64,000 bases of DNA from JAEUKA01 sp035328405. Lineage in GTDB: Bacteria; Myxococcota_A; Polyangia; Palsa-1104; JAEUJZ01. The DNA lies in assembly GCA_035328405.1 (NCBI GenBank), contig DAOLIT010000011.1, positions 1 to 64,000 of the forward strand, read 5' to 3'. The notes beneath the pieces are model-generated. The model worked only from the letters and a program-made list of their open reading frames with translations, had not been told where the DNA came from and did no database searches. A program made the position numbers and the translations under genes. How positions within the stretch are numbered: position 1 is the first letter of the stretch; each line of letters starts with the position of its first letter. This document shows, in pieces, positions 17,649-27,364 of this stretch.

Positions 17649-20600
17649 ATGTCCACCACGCAGCGCATTTCACGCAAACACAGTTCTCCGTTTCGGCTCA
17701 CATGGTTTCTGTTCTTCATCTCCTTTCTGAATGTCGCAACTCCCGATCGGATAGGACGCACACACGCCGAGAACAAGCCGAACAGAGAGGTCGGTGGTCT
17801 GGGTTTGTATGTGCGAGGGAGCGAATCGCTCACTCCAGGAACAGAGGCCGCGTTGCGTATCCAAGCGCACGCCGCACCGTCGGAGAACAGTTCCTTTCCA
17901 GTCGAGAATGTATCTGTAGAAGTTACGCTTTCGGGGGCCGGAAAGCACCAAGTCCTCGCGCGCGGCGTGACAGATCCACAGGGGAATATGAATACGCGTT
18001 TTCAGGTCCCCCTGTGGGCCAAGGGGAAGTATGTTCTCGCGGTTGAAGCCAGCGATTCCGTTCAAAAAACGACCCAAAAACACACGGTACAGTTGTCTGC
18101 TGCTGCGCGCATTTTGTTACAGACAGACAAACCCCTTTATCAACCCGGACAGACCGTACACTTGAGAGCGCTCTCTGTCCGTTCGCAGGATGGAAGACCT
18201 TTGCAATCGGGGACGATCCGCTTCACCGTACAGGATTCACGAGACAATCGAATTTTCATTCGGGAACAACCGGTCTCGATGTTTGGAATTGCGTCCACAG
18301 ATGTTCCGTTGGCCGAGGAACTGCTGTTGGGAAAGTACTCCGCACGAGCGGAATTGCTCGGAATCACGGAACGATCCGCGACATCCGAAGTTGCCGTACC
18401 ATTTGAGATCTCCCGGTACGTACTTCCCAAGATTCGTGTGTCTGTGACACCGCACAAGAAGTTCGCGCTACCCGGAACAGATGTGTCCTTTTCCATTGCA
18501 GCGAACTACTTTCAGGGCAAACCGGTTCCACTTGCGGAGGTGATCATTCGCGCACAGATTCAGTCTCCCCATGCTCCTTCCCCTCTTCCTATGGTGCATG
18601 GGAGACTGGATGCAAATGGAAAACAAGACTTCCGTTTGTCTCTCCCAAAAGAGATTCAGGGGGAAGGACAGAACCTGCTCGTTTCGGCTGTGGTGAAGGA
18701 CGCGGCCAACCAGCGAGCAGAAACAGGAATCGAGTTTCCCATTGTGACAAAACCCGTGCAAATCGATGTGGTTCCAGAGGCCGGTCAGGTCATCCCTTCG
18801 GTTCCAAACCAAGTGTACGTTGTTGCGGCATATCCCGACGGTAGTGGGGCTGAACAGGCAAGCGTTTCATTTTCGCTTCCTCACCTGAAAAGTAGGCCTG
18901 TAATTGCCATGACCGATCCCATGGGAATAGCCACCTTTTCGATCGAAAAGTGGATCACAGGAGACAAAAACCTGGATTCCAAAGGATGTGCTCCGCACGA
19001 AATCCAGACCCAAATTTCTGTGACTTTGAAGGAGGGCAGTCGGCTGGAAGAAAAACGCTGCCTTCCATTGCGAAAAGATGGCGGCTTGCTTTTGCGGTCG
19101 GATCGGGCGGTGTACGCGCGGGGACAGACAATGGAACTGACTGTGTTCGTTCCCGGCGTCAAGCAGGGGCAGTGTTTCGTGGATGTGCTTCGCGACAAAC
19201 AACAGCAAGAAGCGCTGACGATTCCGATTGCAAATGGGCATGGGAAAATCACACACACGGTGTCCGATCGCATGGCCGGAACGGTGTCGCTGCTTGCGTA
19301 TGTCATCGGAGAAGATGGGCGCAAATGGAAGGATTCACGGCTTGTGTATGTTGAGCGACCCTCTGCTTTGCGGGTGAGTGCGCATACAGAGACTGAAGAT
19401 GGTCAGATGAATCCCACGCTTCGTCCGGGGCAACACACAAAACTGAAACTTCGTGTTCTCGACGCTCAAACAGGGGTTGGGGTCCATGCCGCACTGGGTT
19501 TGGTGATGGTCGATGAAGCACTTTTGGCACTCCGACCTCTTCGACCGGGGCTTGTTCGCACATACTTCACATTGAGTGAACAGGCGCGGAAGGCTGCGGA
19601 GAAGAACCGTGTGACTCCCAATGGCTACAAGATCGATGCACTGGTCGAAAAGGGGTCCCTGACAGACTACGAACAGGAGGTCGCAAAGTTGCTGTTGGCT
19701 GGCGCAACAGCACCTTGGGAGGATGGATGGGAGACCGATCCATGGCAGGAACGAATCACCGCAACCCAAGAACTGACGAAGAAATGGGGCATTGCGTTGG
19801 AACGGTACTCAACCACTCATTTGTTGGGGGAACGCGATCCCAAGCAGGCGGGAAGCTTTCGGTATCAGGTTGCGTTGCCTTCTCTTCTGCGTGCGTCCGG
19901 CTTTCTGTCTGCGTCGGAATTGGTCGATCCATATCGACGCCCACTCACGACGGAAAAATTGATTGAGGCCGCCGATTTTCCCGAATTTCCTGAATATGCA
20001 CAGTTCTCCCTTGATCGGAAACTGAGTGCGATCTATGGCGCGTTGCAAAAGCAAGTGACCGCGGATGTGAAGGCAGGAAAAAGGACCAAGGACGTGGATG
20101 GTTCGGTCCTCCTTTCGGATGCAGATCTGGCAGGGTTTTCCGGTTTTGCTCTGCTCGATCCTTGGGGTGTCCGACTGCGGCTGCACACGCGAAAAAGGCC
20201 GCACAAAGTACATTCTCTGTTGTCCCGACAGGTCATTCAATCGGCTGGCCCTGATGGACTATTTGGAACCAAAGACGATTTGTTTCCCTCGGACAATACC
20301 TGCTTTCACCATACTTGCCGACCAGACTCCCGAATCACTGTTGTCGGGGTGTCTGCTTCGGATGCGTTTTCGGCGGTGCAAATGGGTTGCGGCTGTGGAT
20401 ACGGAAGTGCCAGTGGTGCACTAGGTGCAGCGAGCCATCGGACGCATGTTGTGTACAGCCGAACGTCGATCGCAGAGATAGGAGGATTAGGAGCGAAAAA
20501 GGACTCCGTGCGAAGTCAATTCCCGGAAACACTTCTTTATCGTCCTGAAGTAATCACAGATGAAAAAGGGGAAGCTGTGATTCCCTTGCAAATGGCCGAT

Positions 20601-22676
20601 TCGATCACAACGTGGCGATTGCTTGCCGACGCTGTTTCGCAGGATGGAAGGTTGGGAACTCTGTTTATGGGAATCCCCGTCATCCAGGATTTCTTTGTGG
20701 ATCTGGATGTGCCTCCGCTGGTCACACAGCATGATGAGCTGGCGATTCCTGTTCCGGTGTTCAATCACCTGACGATTCCGCAAACTGTCACATTGACTCT
20801 GCACTCCGAACCCTGGTTTCAGCCCATGGGAACGCTGAGCGAGACGATTCAACTATCTGCCGGCCAATCCGGTGTCCGGTTTTTCAAGATCAAAGCCATG
20901 CAAGTGGGAAAGCAGGTCTTGAAGGTATCCGCAAAGGGGTCTTCCGTTTCGGACGCAGTAGAACGACCTGTACAGGTCTTCCCCGACGGCATAGAGCAGC
21001 TTGTGAGCGCCCAGGAACGTCTCGCTGGGCCTTCTGTTTCTCATGACCTTTCGCTCCCCGCGATGACCATTCCGGGAACCAGTGAATTGATGCTGAAATT
21101 GTATCCGGCACCGACTTCCCATGTTGTAGAGGGGTTGGATTCCCTGCTGCGGATGCCGCACGGTTGCTTTGAACAGACTTCCTCGACCACGTATCCCAAT
21201 GCGTTGATCTTGCAATACTTGCGGAAGACCCGCCGGAATACTCCTTCGATCGAGCGAAAAGCGTTGGAGTATTTGCAAACGGGATATCAAAAACTGCTCT
21301 CGTTTGAGGTGCCTGGAGGCGGCTTTTCCTGGTTTGGGAATGCACCGGCTCACAAAGTACTGACAGCCTATGGCTTGGAAGAATTTGCAGACATGTCTTT
21401 GGTGCTTTCGATCGATCCGAAAGTGCTTGCGCGCACGCAGAAGTGGTTGGCTTCTCAACAGAAAACCGATGGGAGTTTTGATCCGGATCATTCCGGGATT
21501 CGAGAGGGTGCCATCAATGCCATCACGGACGACACACTTCGCACGACGACTTATGTTGCGCTGGCGATTGCAAAGACGGATTCAAAGGGAATGTACAAAT
21601 CTGTTGTGGAAAAGGCCCGAGAGTATGCACGGAAACGTCTCGCAGAAAAGATACCGAGCGATGCGTACACGTTGTCTCTTGTTGCTGAATTTTTGGGACC
21701 ACGGTTTGTTCCCAAAACGGCAAGTGGATTTTCTGGCTCACCCCTTGTGGAACAACTATGGTCTTTGCACAAAGTCGATCGAGATGGACGGTCGGTGTTT
21801 TTTTCTCCAGAGACGACAACACCCACCTATGGGAAGGGCAAATCAGCGACGATAGAAACAACGGCGCTGGCTGCAACGGCACTGCATTTGGGTGATCAAC
21901 GGAGTCGTAGCGGACAGGCCTTGTCCTATTTGGTCTCTGCGAAGGATTCCTTTGGAACTTGGCATTCCACACAGGCTACCATTCGCTCTTTGAAAACACT
22001 CCTTTTGCTTCAGGAGGTCGAACAGAGTACGGCGACTGGTAGGGTCGAAGTGTTCTTGGATGGATCGAAATTCACGACGATGGAACTGAATAAAAAGGAA
22101 GACAGCATGCGGTTGGTTTCCTTTCCTTCGCCATCGCTTGGAAAACACAAAGTAGAACTTCGATATGCGGGAACTGGTGTGTTGGACTATCAACTTGTGC
22201 TCAGGTATTACACGCCGCACATGAAAAATTCAGACACCCCAAAACAGCCCTTGATGGCTGTTGGAAACGCACCCCTTTCGATGCGTGTGGAGTTGTCTGC
22301 AACGGCCCTCACCGTAGACGAAGTGCTCGTGCAACATGTCTTCCTCAAGGCAGGGGAAGAAGTCATGATGCCGCTTGTGCAAGTGGGGGTTCCGCCAGGA
22401 TTCACAGTCGAAAAACCGGTGTTGGACGGATGGGTTGCTGAGGGCCGGATCGAAAAATATGAAGTGAGTACACGCTCTGTGAATCTGTATCTGCGAAGAC
22501 TGGGAGCGAATGAGGAAAGGAAACTTTCCGTCAGCATGACTGCGCTCAATCCGGGCCGTGTTCAGATTCCACAAACCACTGCATACCCTTACTACGAACC
22601 CGAACAGACCATCCAAACAGAGCCGATGATGATCACGGTGACGGAACCTAAACCAGAAACAACTCCTTTTCGATAA
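17649..22676 (+). CDS. Bacterial alpha-2-macroglobulin family protein with thioester
   Basis: This is a large exported protease-trapping protein (1675 residues). After a signal segment (TWFLFFISFLNVATP) come repeated MG domains; RILLQTDKPLYQPGQTVHLRAL (about residue 153) is the typical entry. Around residues 912-925 a Cys/Gly-rich stretch (MGCGCGYGSASGALG) lies where the bait region sits, before the alpha-2 domain (FPETLLYRPEVITDEKGEA). The thioester is PHGCFEQTSST with Cys1173, Glu1175 and Gln1176, and the terpenoid-cyclase-like TED follows. Known relatives trap proteases in the periplasm or at the cell surface. No pbpC gene accompanies it, unlike E. coli yfhM. The start is at a weak ribosome-binding site. 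Confidence 0.9.
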   Translation: MSTTQRISRKHSSPFRLTWFLFFISFLNVATPDRIGRTHAENKPNREVGGLGLYVRGSESLTPGTEAALRIQAHAAPSENSSFPVENVSVEVTLSGAGKHQVLARGVTDPQGNMNTRFQVPLWAKGKYVLAVEASDSVQKTTQKHTVQLSAAARILLQTDKPLYQPGQTVHLRALSVRSQDGRPLQSGTIRFTVQDSRDNRIFIREQPVSMFGIASTDVPLAEELLLGKYSARAELLGITERSATSEVAVPFEISRYVLPKIRVSVTPHKKFALPGTDVSFSIAANYFQGKPVPLAEVIIRAQIQSPHAPSPLPMVHGRLDANGKQDFRLSLPKEIQGEGQNLLVSAVVKDAANQRAETGIEFPIVTKPVQIDVVPEAGQVIPSVPNQVYVVAAYPDGSGAEQASVSFSLPHLKSRPVIAMTDPMGIATFSIEKWITGDKNLDSKGCAPHEIQTQISVTLKEGSRLEEKRCLPLRKDGGLLLRSDRAVYARGQTMELTVFVPGVKQGQCFVDVLRDKQQQEALTIPIANGHGKITHTVSDRMAGTVSLLAYVIGEDGRKWKDSRLVYVERPSALRVSAHTETEDGQMNPTLRPGQHTKLKLRVLDAQTGVGVHAALGLVMVDEALLALRPLRPGLVRTYFTLSEQARKAAEKNRVTPNGYKIDALVEKGSLTDYEQEVAKLLLAGATAPWEDGWETDPWQERITATQELTKKWGIALERYSTTHLLGERDPKQAGSFRYQVALPSLLRASGFLSASELVDPYRRPLTTEKLIEAADFPEFPEYAQFSLDRKLSAIYGALQKQVTADVKAGKRTKDVDGSVLLSDADLAGFSGFALLDPWGVRLRLHTRKRPHKVHSLLSRQVIQSAGPDGLFGTKDDLFPSDNTCFHHTCRPDSRITVVGVSASDAFSAVQMGCGCGYGSASGALGAASHRTHVVYSRTSIAEIGGLGAKKDSVRSQFPETLLYRPEVITDEKGEAVIPLQMADSITTWRLLADAVSQDGRLGTLFMGIPVIQDFFVDLDVPPLVTQHDELAIPVPVFNHLTIPQTVTLTLHSEPWFQPMGTLSETIQLSAGQSGVRFFKIKAMQVGKQVLKVSAKGSSVSDAVERPVQVFPDGIEQLVSAQERLAGPSVSHDLSLPAMTIPGTSELMLKLYPAPTSHVVEGLDSLLRMPHGCFEQTSSTTYPNALILQYLRKTRRNTPSIERKALEYLQTGYQKLLSFEVPGGGFSWFGNAPAHKVLTAYGLEEFADMSLVLSIDPKVLARTQKWLASQQKTDGSFDPDHSGIREGAINAITDDTLRTTTYVALAIAKTDSKGMYKSVVEKAREYARKRLAEKIPSDAYTLSLVAEFLGPRFVPKTASGFSGSPLVEQLWSLHKVDRDGRSVFFSPETTTPTYGKGKSATIETTALAATALHLGDQRSRSGQALSYLVSAKDSFGTWHSTQATIRSLKTLLLLQEVEQSTATGRVEVFLDGSKFTTMELNKKEDSMRLVSFPSPSLGKHKVELRYAGTGVLDYQLVLRYYTPHMKNSDTPKQPLMAVGNAPLSMRVELSATALTVDEVLVQHVFLKAGEEVMMPLVQVGVPPGFTVEKPVLDGWVAEGRIEKYEVSTRSVNLYLRRLGANEERKLSVSMTALNPGRVQIPQTTAYPYYEPEQTIQTEPMMITVTEPKPETTPFR

Positions 22677-23754
22677 GTTCCGTCACACTGGTGCGCAGGT
22701 CGTGGCGACCTCCTACCCAACGATAGAGAGCTTGCACGATCGGGAGATTGATGCGGAGCCGCTGGGCGTGCATGTGTCCTTCGCGAATCATATTGAGTGC
22801 ATCACATGCGCGATCAATTTGTCGCGCAGCCTCTCCCAAAGAGGCTCCTTTTCCGATGAGTTTTCCGAGCTGGAAATCAGGCGATCCCCGTCGCTCAGTT
22901 GCAACGACAAGTTCGCCCAAACCGGCGGGTCCTTGCAGGGTTTTGTCTTGCCCACCAAAGGCTGCCGCGAGTCTTCCCATTTCTGCTGAACCGCGTGCAA
23001 TCAGGAGTGAACGGACAGCCGGGCCAAGTTCCATGGCTTCAGCGACGCCTATCGCAAAACAGTAGACCCCCACGAGCGCGCGGGCGACCTCGACACCGAT
23101 CAAATCAGAGGAAGTATACAGCCGTACATGAGGCCCATGCAGGGCTTGGTGGAGCAGTGCTCCCACTTCGGGATGGGCACTTCCACACACCAAGGCAACG
23201 GGCACGTCTTCTTCCAAATCTTCAGCGAGCGCGGGTCCTGCCAGCACCCCCAACAGTGTCAGGGGTGTTTCGCGTTTGATCAGTTCAGATACCGGCAGCA
23301 TGGAATGTCGTCCGGCCCCCTCGACGGGCGCAAAACTTCCAATCGCGTGAACGATCGCTTGTTCGGGGGTCAGAACACCAGCCAAACTTTTCAGCAACGG
23401 CTTTACCTTCGACGCGGGGACAGCCAAAACAAGTATGTCTGCGTCACGCAGTTCAGCGATGTCGATCGAATCGGCGTATACCTCGCCCGCTGCAAACATC
23501 AGCGCATCCGCCGTCATTTGCAGGGTCTCATCCCCACCCGCAGAAGGGGTCTTTTTTGTTGGGAAAACAGGAACGCGAAGGTTCATTTCTGATGGCTCGG
23601 CAAACGTCGCGAGCCGGGGCAAATCGGGCGGGGGTTGATACAACATGGCGCGTCGAATCCGAGACCGCCAAAGCTTCTGGTTGTGCTTGAGGCGCACCGA
23701 GAGTGCTCGCGCCCAACGACCATTGCCGATCACGGCAATCGAAACCGCTTTCAT
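22648..23754 (-). CDS. GpsA-like protein with a degenerate active site
   Basis: The fold is that of NAD(P)-dependent glycerol-3-phosphate dehydrogenase (368 residues): N-terminal Rossmann GNGRWARAL, then ADILVLAVPASKVKPLL and the helical C-terminal domain (RSLLIARGSAEMGRLAAAFGG...GPAGLGELVVAT). The catalytic sites do not match. The family's invariant Lys-Asn (VKN) reads LVG with Val228 in place of Lys, the TKG lysine is replaced in HAIGSF, and the SRNRRFG substrate box reads GSPDFQLG. An ordinary gpsA activity is therefore unlikely; it may be a regulator or bind another ligand. Its 3' end overlaps the convergent macroglobulin gene by 29 bp. Confidence 0.75.
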   Translation of the reverse strand: MKAVSIAVIGNGRWARALSVRLKHNQKLWRSRIRRAMLYQPPPDLPRLATFAEPSEMNLRVPVFPTKKTPSAGGDETLQMTADALMFAAGEVYADSIDIAELRDADILVLAVPASKVKPLLKSLAGVLTPEQAIVHAIGSFAPVEGAGRHSMLPVSELIKRETPLTLLGVLAGPALAEDLEEDVPVALVCGSAHPEVGALLHQALHGPHVRLYTSSDLIGVEVARALVGVYCFAIGVAEAMELGPAVRSLLIARGSAEMGRLAAAFGGQDKTLQGPAGLGELVVATERRGSPDFQLGKLIGKGASLGEAARQIDRACDALNMIREGHMHAQRLRINLPIVQALYRWVGGRHDLRTSVTELIEKELFLV

Positions 23755-23775
23755 CCTCTTGTCCCCCCATTCGAG

Positions 23776-23796
23776 CGTGTTTGCCCAAAAAACACG
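23776..23796. promoter_or_regulatory. Inverted repeat at the predicted start of the GpsA-like transcript
   Basis: CGTGTTT-N7-AAACACG is a perfect 7-bp inverted repeat just downstream of the TATAAT box on the minus strand, covering the expected transcription start. This position suits a repressor operator, or a 5' hairpin in the leader. Confidence 0.4.
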
Positions 23797-23801
23797 GCAC
23801 C

Positions 23802-23807
23802 ATTATA
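23802..23807 (-). promoter_or_regulatory. Minus-strand -10 box TATAAT for the GpsA-like gene
   Basis: On the minus strand TATAAT matches the sigma-70 -10 consensus exactly, 48 bp before the ATG at 23754. No good -35 is visible at 17-18 bp, so an activator may be needed. Confidence 0.5.
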
Positions 23808-23991
23808 GGGAAACCCCCCGTTGGCTTCTATGTTTGCTGTACCTCCGGTCGCGCAAGGCAGAGGGAATGTGCACACATGGCAGGGCATCACCGACACCGA
23901 ATGCAGGTTTATGCACGTTCAGGAGGGGGAAAACGGGGAATGTGAAAAAAGGCAATGCGGGAGGGCAGCCCTACAAAGAGGAGATGCGCCT

Positions 23992-24399
23992 TCAGACCGG
24001 GGAACTGTTCTTGCTGCGTGGCGCGCCGGACTTGGATGCCCACATATCATCTGTCGGTCGCACAGTTCGCTTTTTCTCGGGGGGGTCGTTTCCAGAACCA
24101 ATGGGCTTCGCAGTCGCCGCTTGAGACAGCGCCGTCCCCGCAGCCTGTTTTGGCGCTTTCGCCATCGGGCGGTTGCTGGACGCCAAGGAGAAACCATCAC
24201 GTTTCCCCTCGTCAGGATCTGGCCCGGAACTCCCTGGTTGTGCTTCATCGGAAGAGTCCTCGGTGTCTCCTTCTCCGTGCACGTACTGACGTGGCTGCGC
24301 GATTGGTACAGTAGACACCCGACGGGCAGTCGTGGCGGGACCACTGTGTTCATGAACCAGTTCTCCAACCGGCGCGGTGAAACTTCTCTTGTCGGACAT
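23992..24399 (-). CDS. Small disordered protein downstream of the kinase
   Basis: This 135-residue protein is rich in Ser, Pro, Ala, Gly and charged residues and lacks a predicted fold, signal or membrane segment. I accept it because GGAAGGAG lies 8-10 nt before the ATG and the gene begins 19 bp after the stop of the kinase/FGE gene, in the same orientation. It may be a kinase substrate or regulator. The 237 bp beyond it hold only the promoter elements of the GpsA-like gene. Confidence 0.5.
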   Translation of the reverse strand: MSDKRSFTAPVGELVHEHSGPATTARRVSTVPIAQPRQYVHGEGDTEDSSDEAQPGSSGPDPDEGKRDGFSLASSNRPMAKAPKQAAGTALSQAATAKPIGSGNDPPEKKRTVRPTDDMWASKSGAPRSKNSSPV

Positions 24400-24418
24400 G
24401 CTTTGTCGCTCCTTCCCT

Positions 24419-26425
24419 TTAAGACCCCCTGTCCGATGTCGCTTCCATCACACACCGGTAACCAAGGCTTGGTCGGTTTTCGTTACCTTGCACGTTCGTG
24501 CGACTCGTGGCGCGGGCCACATTTCGACTGAAACGAAAGCTACCTCCACGAACGGCGTAAAACGCAGTTTCATCATTGGACCGACCGCCTTTGTTCGCGC
24601 CGGGATTGGTGCAATCCCCGCAGTCTTGATAGACGGCCACGAAACGCTCGCGCGTCCATTCGAGTACGTTTCCTCCCATGTCCGTAAGGCCGAACGGAGA
24701 GATGTCCAGCGACGAAGTTCCAACATCCACCGGAAATCCAACCATTCCTTTTTGTGAGCAGAGAAGCCCTGTGGAACGCGCGACCTGCACGCCCTCACAT
24801 TGCGGAGGAGAATTGCCCCAGGGATAGAGCCGCCCATCCGTTCCGCGTGCTGCGGCCTCCCATTGAGCTTCCGTGGGGAGTTCCTTTCCATCTCGATCAC
24901 ACAGCAGACTGGCCCCCTGCTGTGTCACTTTCACCATAGGGCGTTTCTCAAAGCCGGGCCGGACCCGCAACGTACCTTTTACAAACTCCAGCCCACTTCC
25001 CAACTCGGGGAATCCCTTGTGGGCATCGTTTCCAAGTTGAAACAGCGCCAGTTCCCTCTTCTCGCCTAGCGGGTAGTACACCCAACCCGACGCTTGATCC
25101 ACCCGCACCGAGGCTGGCAGCCGGTTTATGATTTCCATCACCTGCTCATTCGTTTGCTCGGTACGGTCGATGTAGAAGGGGCTCAACGAAACAAATCGCT
25201 GCCGTGTGCCACGACGATTGGCCTCCACAGGACAGTGGGTTGGGTTGTTATCTGTAAGGCACAATTCATATGCGGACTTTGCCTGCTGCTCGGTTTCCCC
25301 TTGAAGGAATTGGAGGGGGGGAATGAGGAGCATTCCTTTGGGGGCCCGTTCTGCCATCGCAGCAATCTCGGCTTTCGAGTAGTCCTTTGGGAGTCTATAA
25401 GAACTTCGAGGATTGCGCTGTTCGATAGGGGGCCGGAGTAAAAGATCGTTTACTTTAATGCCCATGCTGCTGACGCCAGGGAGGAGGGCTCCGGTCAGCA
25501 AAAACCCCATGGCATGGGAAGCATCGATCGGGCCCCTGCGCTTGGGAATCTCTTGTCCGCTGTTCAAGCAGGCATAAACTTCTTCTGCCGTCGGACGATA
25601 ATCCGGCATTTTGTCGAGCATCTGTGCCAGAAGACGGACCCACATTTGGGGGGCTTTGGACCAAGACAAACGCAGGGAACGCGGCGCGCAATTTACGTGC
25701 GCATCCATCCACCTGTGAGGTGATTCCTCGGCAATGTGGTACGGAGAGTCACCAACGAGAAGTTCATAGAAAATGAGCCCCAGTGCGTAGATGTCTGCTT
25801 TCACATCCAAGCTTTTGGCAGATTGCCATTGTTCAGGGGACATGTACTGACACGTTCCGGTCGGGAAGGCTTGGGTCGATGTTCGTCGATCCGAACCAAG
25901 CGTTTTGGCGATCCCAAAGTCCAGAATTTTCACACGACAACGCTGTGGTGTGGATGGCTCGGGAAGCACCATCACATTCCTTGGTGTGAGATCTCGATGC
26001 ACGATGTTGTGTTTGTGAACATCCATGAGCGCGAGCGCGATTTGGCGTATCAGATCGACCGCGAGGTCCGGTTCTAGCCGTCCACCTTTGTCAACGAGAA
26101 ACTGCTTGAGCGTGATCCCTTCGCAGTACTCCATCATGATGTAGAACCGACCATCGGGAAGGACCCCTGAACCCAAAAATTCGATTAGGTTCGGGTGCTT
26201 CAAGCCGCCAAGAATGAGGGCCTCATCCTCAAATCTGCGCTGAGCGAGGCGAGCTTCCTCTTCGCTCTGCACGATCGTCATCAAGAATTTCACTGCGATT
26301 TTCCGCTGCGTAAGGACATGTTCGGCTTCATGGACAGTCCCCATGCCGCCTTTCCCGATGCGCCGGCCTACGCGGTAGTTGCCGATGAGCATTCCGTCCA
26401 ATGCAGCCGGAGTTTGGTTTGCCAT
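24419..26425 (-). CDS. Ser/Thr protein kinase with C-terminal formylglycine-generating-enzyme-like domain
   Basis: This protein has 668 residues. Residues about 15-280 are a Pkn-type kinase: GKGGMGTVHEAEHV (P-loop), AVKF (Lys), HRDLTPRNVM (catalytic loop near residue 140), DFG and SPEQ. The catalytic loop has Thr where almost all Ser/Thr kinases have Lys (HRDLKPxN). A short link is followed by an FGE/SUMF1-type domain from about 360 (GMLLIPPLQFLQGE, LPTEAQWEAAARG, FGLTDMGGNVLEWT, AVRGGSF, RPSLGYRCV), likely a ligand-binding or regulatory fold. The start at 26425 was chosen for a GAGG site; earlier ATGs at 26470 and 26500 are possible. It is co-directional with the small gene upstream. Confidence 0.85.
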   Translation of the reverse strand: MANQTPAALDGMLIGNYRVGRRIGKGGMGTVHEAEHVLTQRKIAVKFLMTIVQSEEEARLAQRRFEDEALILGGLKHPNLIEFLGSGVLPDGRFYIMMEYCEGITLKQFLVDKGGRLEPDLAVDLIRQIALALMDVHKHNIVHRDLTPRNVMVLPEPSTPQRCRVKILDFGIAKTLGSDRRTSTQAFPTGTCQYMSPEQWQSAKSLDVKADIYALGLIFYELLVGDSPYHIAEESPHRWMDAHVNCAPRSLRLSWSKAPQMWVRLLAQMLDKMPDYRPTAEEVYACLNSGQEIPKRRGPIDASHAMGFLLTGALLPGVSSMGIKVNDLLLRPPIEQRNPRSSYRLPKDYSKAEIAAMAERAPKGMLLIPPLQFLQGETEQQAKSAYELCLTDNNPTHCPVEANRRGTRQRFVSLSPFYIDRTEQTNEQVMEIINRLPASVRVDQASGWVYYPLGEKRELALFQLGNDAHKGFPELGSGLEFVKGTLRVRPGFEKRPMVKVTQQGASLLCDRDGKELPTEAQWEAAARGTDGRLYPWGNSPPQCEGVQVARSTGLLCSQKGMVGFPVDVGTSSLDISPFGLTDMGGNVLEWTRERFVAVYQDCGDCTNPGANKGGRSNDETAFYAVRGGSFRFSRNVARATSRTNVQGNENRPSLGYRCVMEATSDRGS

Positions 26426-26487
26426 GTTGTTGACCTCGGCTGGAAATGAACTTTTCTGTGCTTCTTGCATCGCAACGCCCCCGAATC

Positions 26488-27072
26488 CTATTGCAGACAA
26501 AGTTTTCTAGGAAGAACTTTCATTTCGACCAACACGAACCCCGCTTCATCACTCAGCGCAGCGGCTGTGCCCGAACTTGCAAGCATCGTTGCTGTAGGTT
26601 CTTTGGGTGTCCCGCGCCTATTGATAAGTTCGTTGTGCAGTTCTGGACTGCGCGTGCCGGCTTCAACGATGCAATCGTCTGCATCCAAGCCAGCCACTTT
26701 GACTTCTACAATTCGCTCCTTTGCTTCGAGCAAGTGGGCTGGAACCGCCAAATCCATTCGTGTCACATTTCCTGCTTCATTGTCGAATAACGTTTCATAC
26801 GTATCTCCACCAGACAATCTGATGTTCATTTGATATTTTTTGACAGGTAAGCGTTGTTCTGATTCTGTCAGTTTTAATGTCCAAGTCACTGAACCAGCCC
26901 ACATCCATTTCATATATGAAACAATTGAATTCATATACCCAAAATGGGGCAGAGAGGGCAAACATGAGAGAAAGACAAGCCACAAACCTGTGAGGAGGAC
27001 GGGAAGACGGCAGAAAAGGGCGCGATGTGAGAGAAATACGGGGCCATTGGTTCCGGTAGGATGGGTCATCAT
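26488..27072 (-). CDS. Hypothetical protein with N-terminal signal or anchor
   Basis: This protein (194 residues) has a hydrophobic N-terminal region (LPVLLTGLWLVFLSCLPSLP) and a soluble tail with no recognised motif. It lies upstream of, and in line with, the kinase gene, separated by 62 bp from the chosen kinase start. The ribosome-binding site is weak, and the start could be the ATG at 27072 or 27069. It may be the sensing partner of the kinase. Confidence 0.5.
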   Translation of the reverse strand: MMTHPTGTNGPVFLSHRALFCRLPVLLTGLWLVFLSCLPSLPHFGYMNSIVSYMKWMWAGSVTWTLKLTESEQRLPVKKYQMNIRLSGGDTYETLFDNEAGNVTRMDLAVPAHLLEAKERIVEVKVAGLDADDCIVEAGTRSPELHNELINRRGTPKEPTATMLASSGTAAALSDEAGFVLVEMKVLPRKLCLQ

Positions 27073-27328
27073 GAAACGCTAGCTTTCAAGACTCATGCCA
27101 AGTTCGATGTCGGAGATATTCTCGTCTGAAAACAGGGCATCCGAACGGTTTTCGCCGCAGGGCTTCAGAAACTTGCCCATGGGCATTCGGGAGTCTGCCC
27201 ATTTCAACGAAGGCTACGCTCTAACGGTCGCTGTGTTGGATGTTCGGCGGCGGTTCATGACATTTCGTCACAGCAACTCATGTTTCAGTCGCCAGGCCCC
27301 ATGTCGACAAGGCATTCAAATTCCCGGC

Positions 27329-27358
27329 TTGTCTTTGCTGGCGATTTTTGGCGATACT
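27329..27358 (+). promoter_or_regulatory. Sigma-70-like promoter of the FHA activator gene
   Basis: TTGTCT (27329-27334) and GATACT (27353-27358) are separated by 18 bp, close to the TTGACA/TATAAT consensus. The -10 ends 6 bases before the ATG at 27365, and there is no ribosome-binding site, so transcription is expected to start at or next to the start codon. The rest of the 292-bp divergent gap shows nothing else clear. Confidence 0.5.
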
Positions 27359-27364
27359 AAGAGC

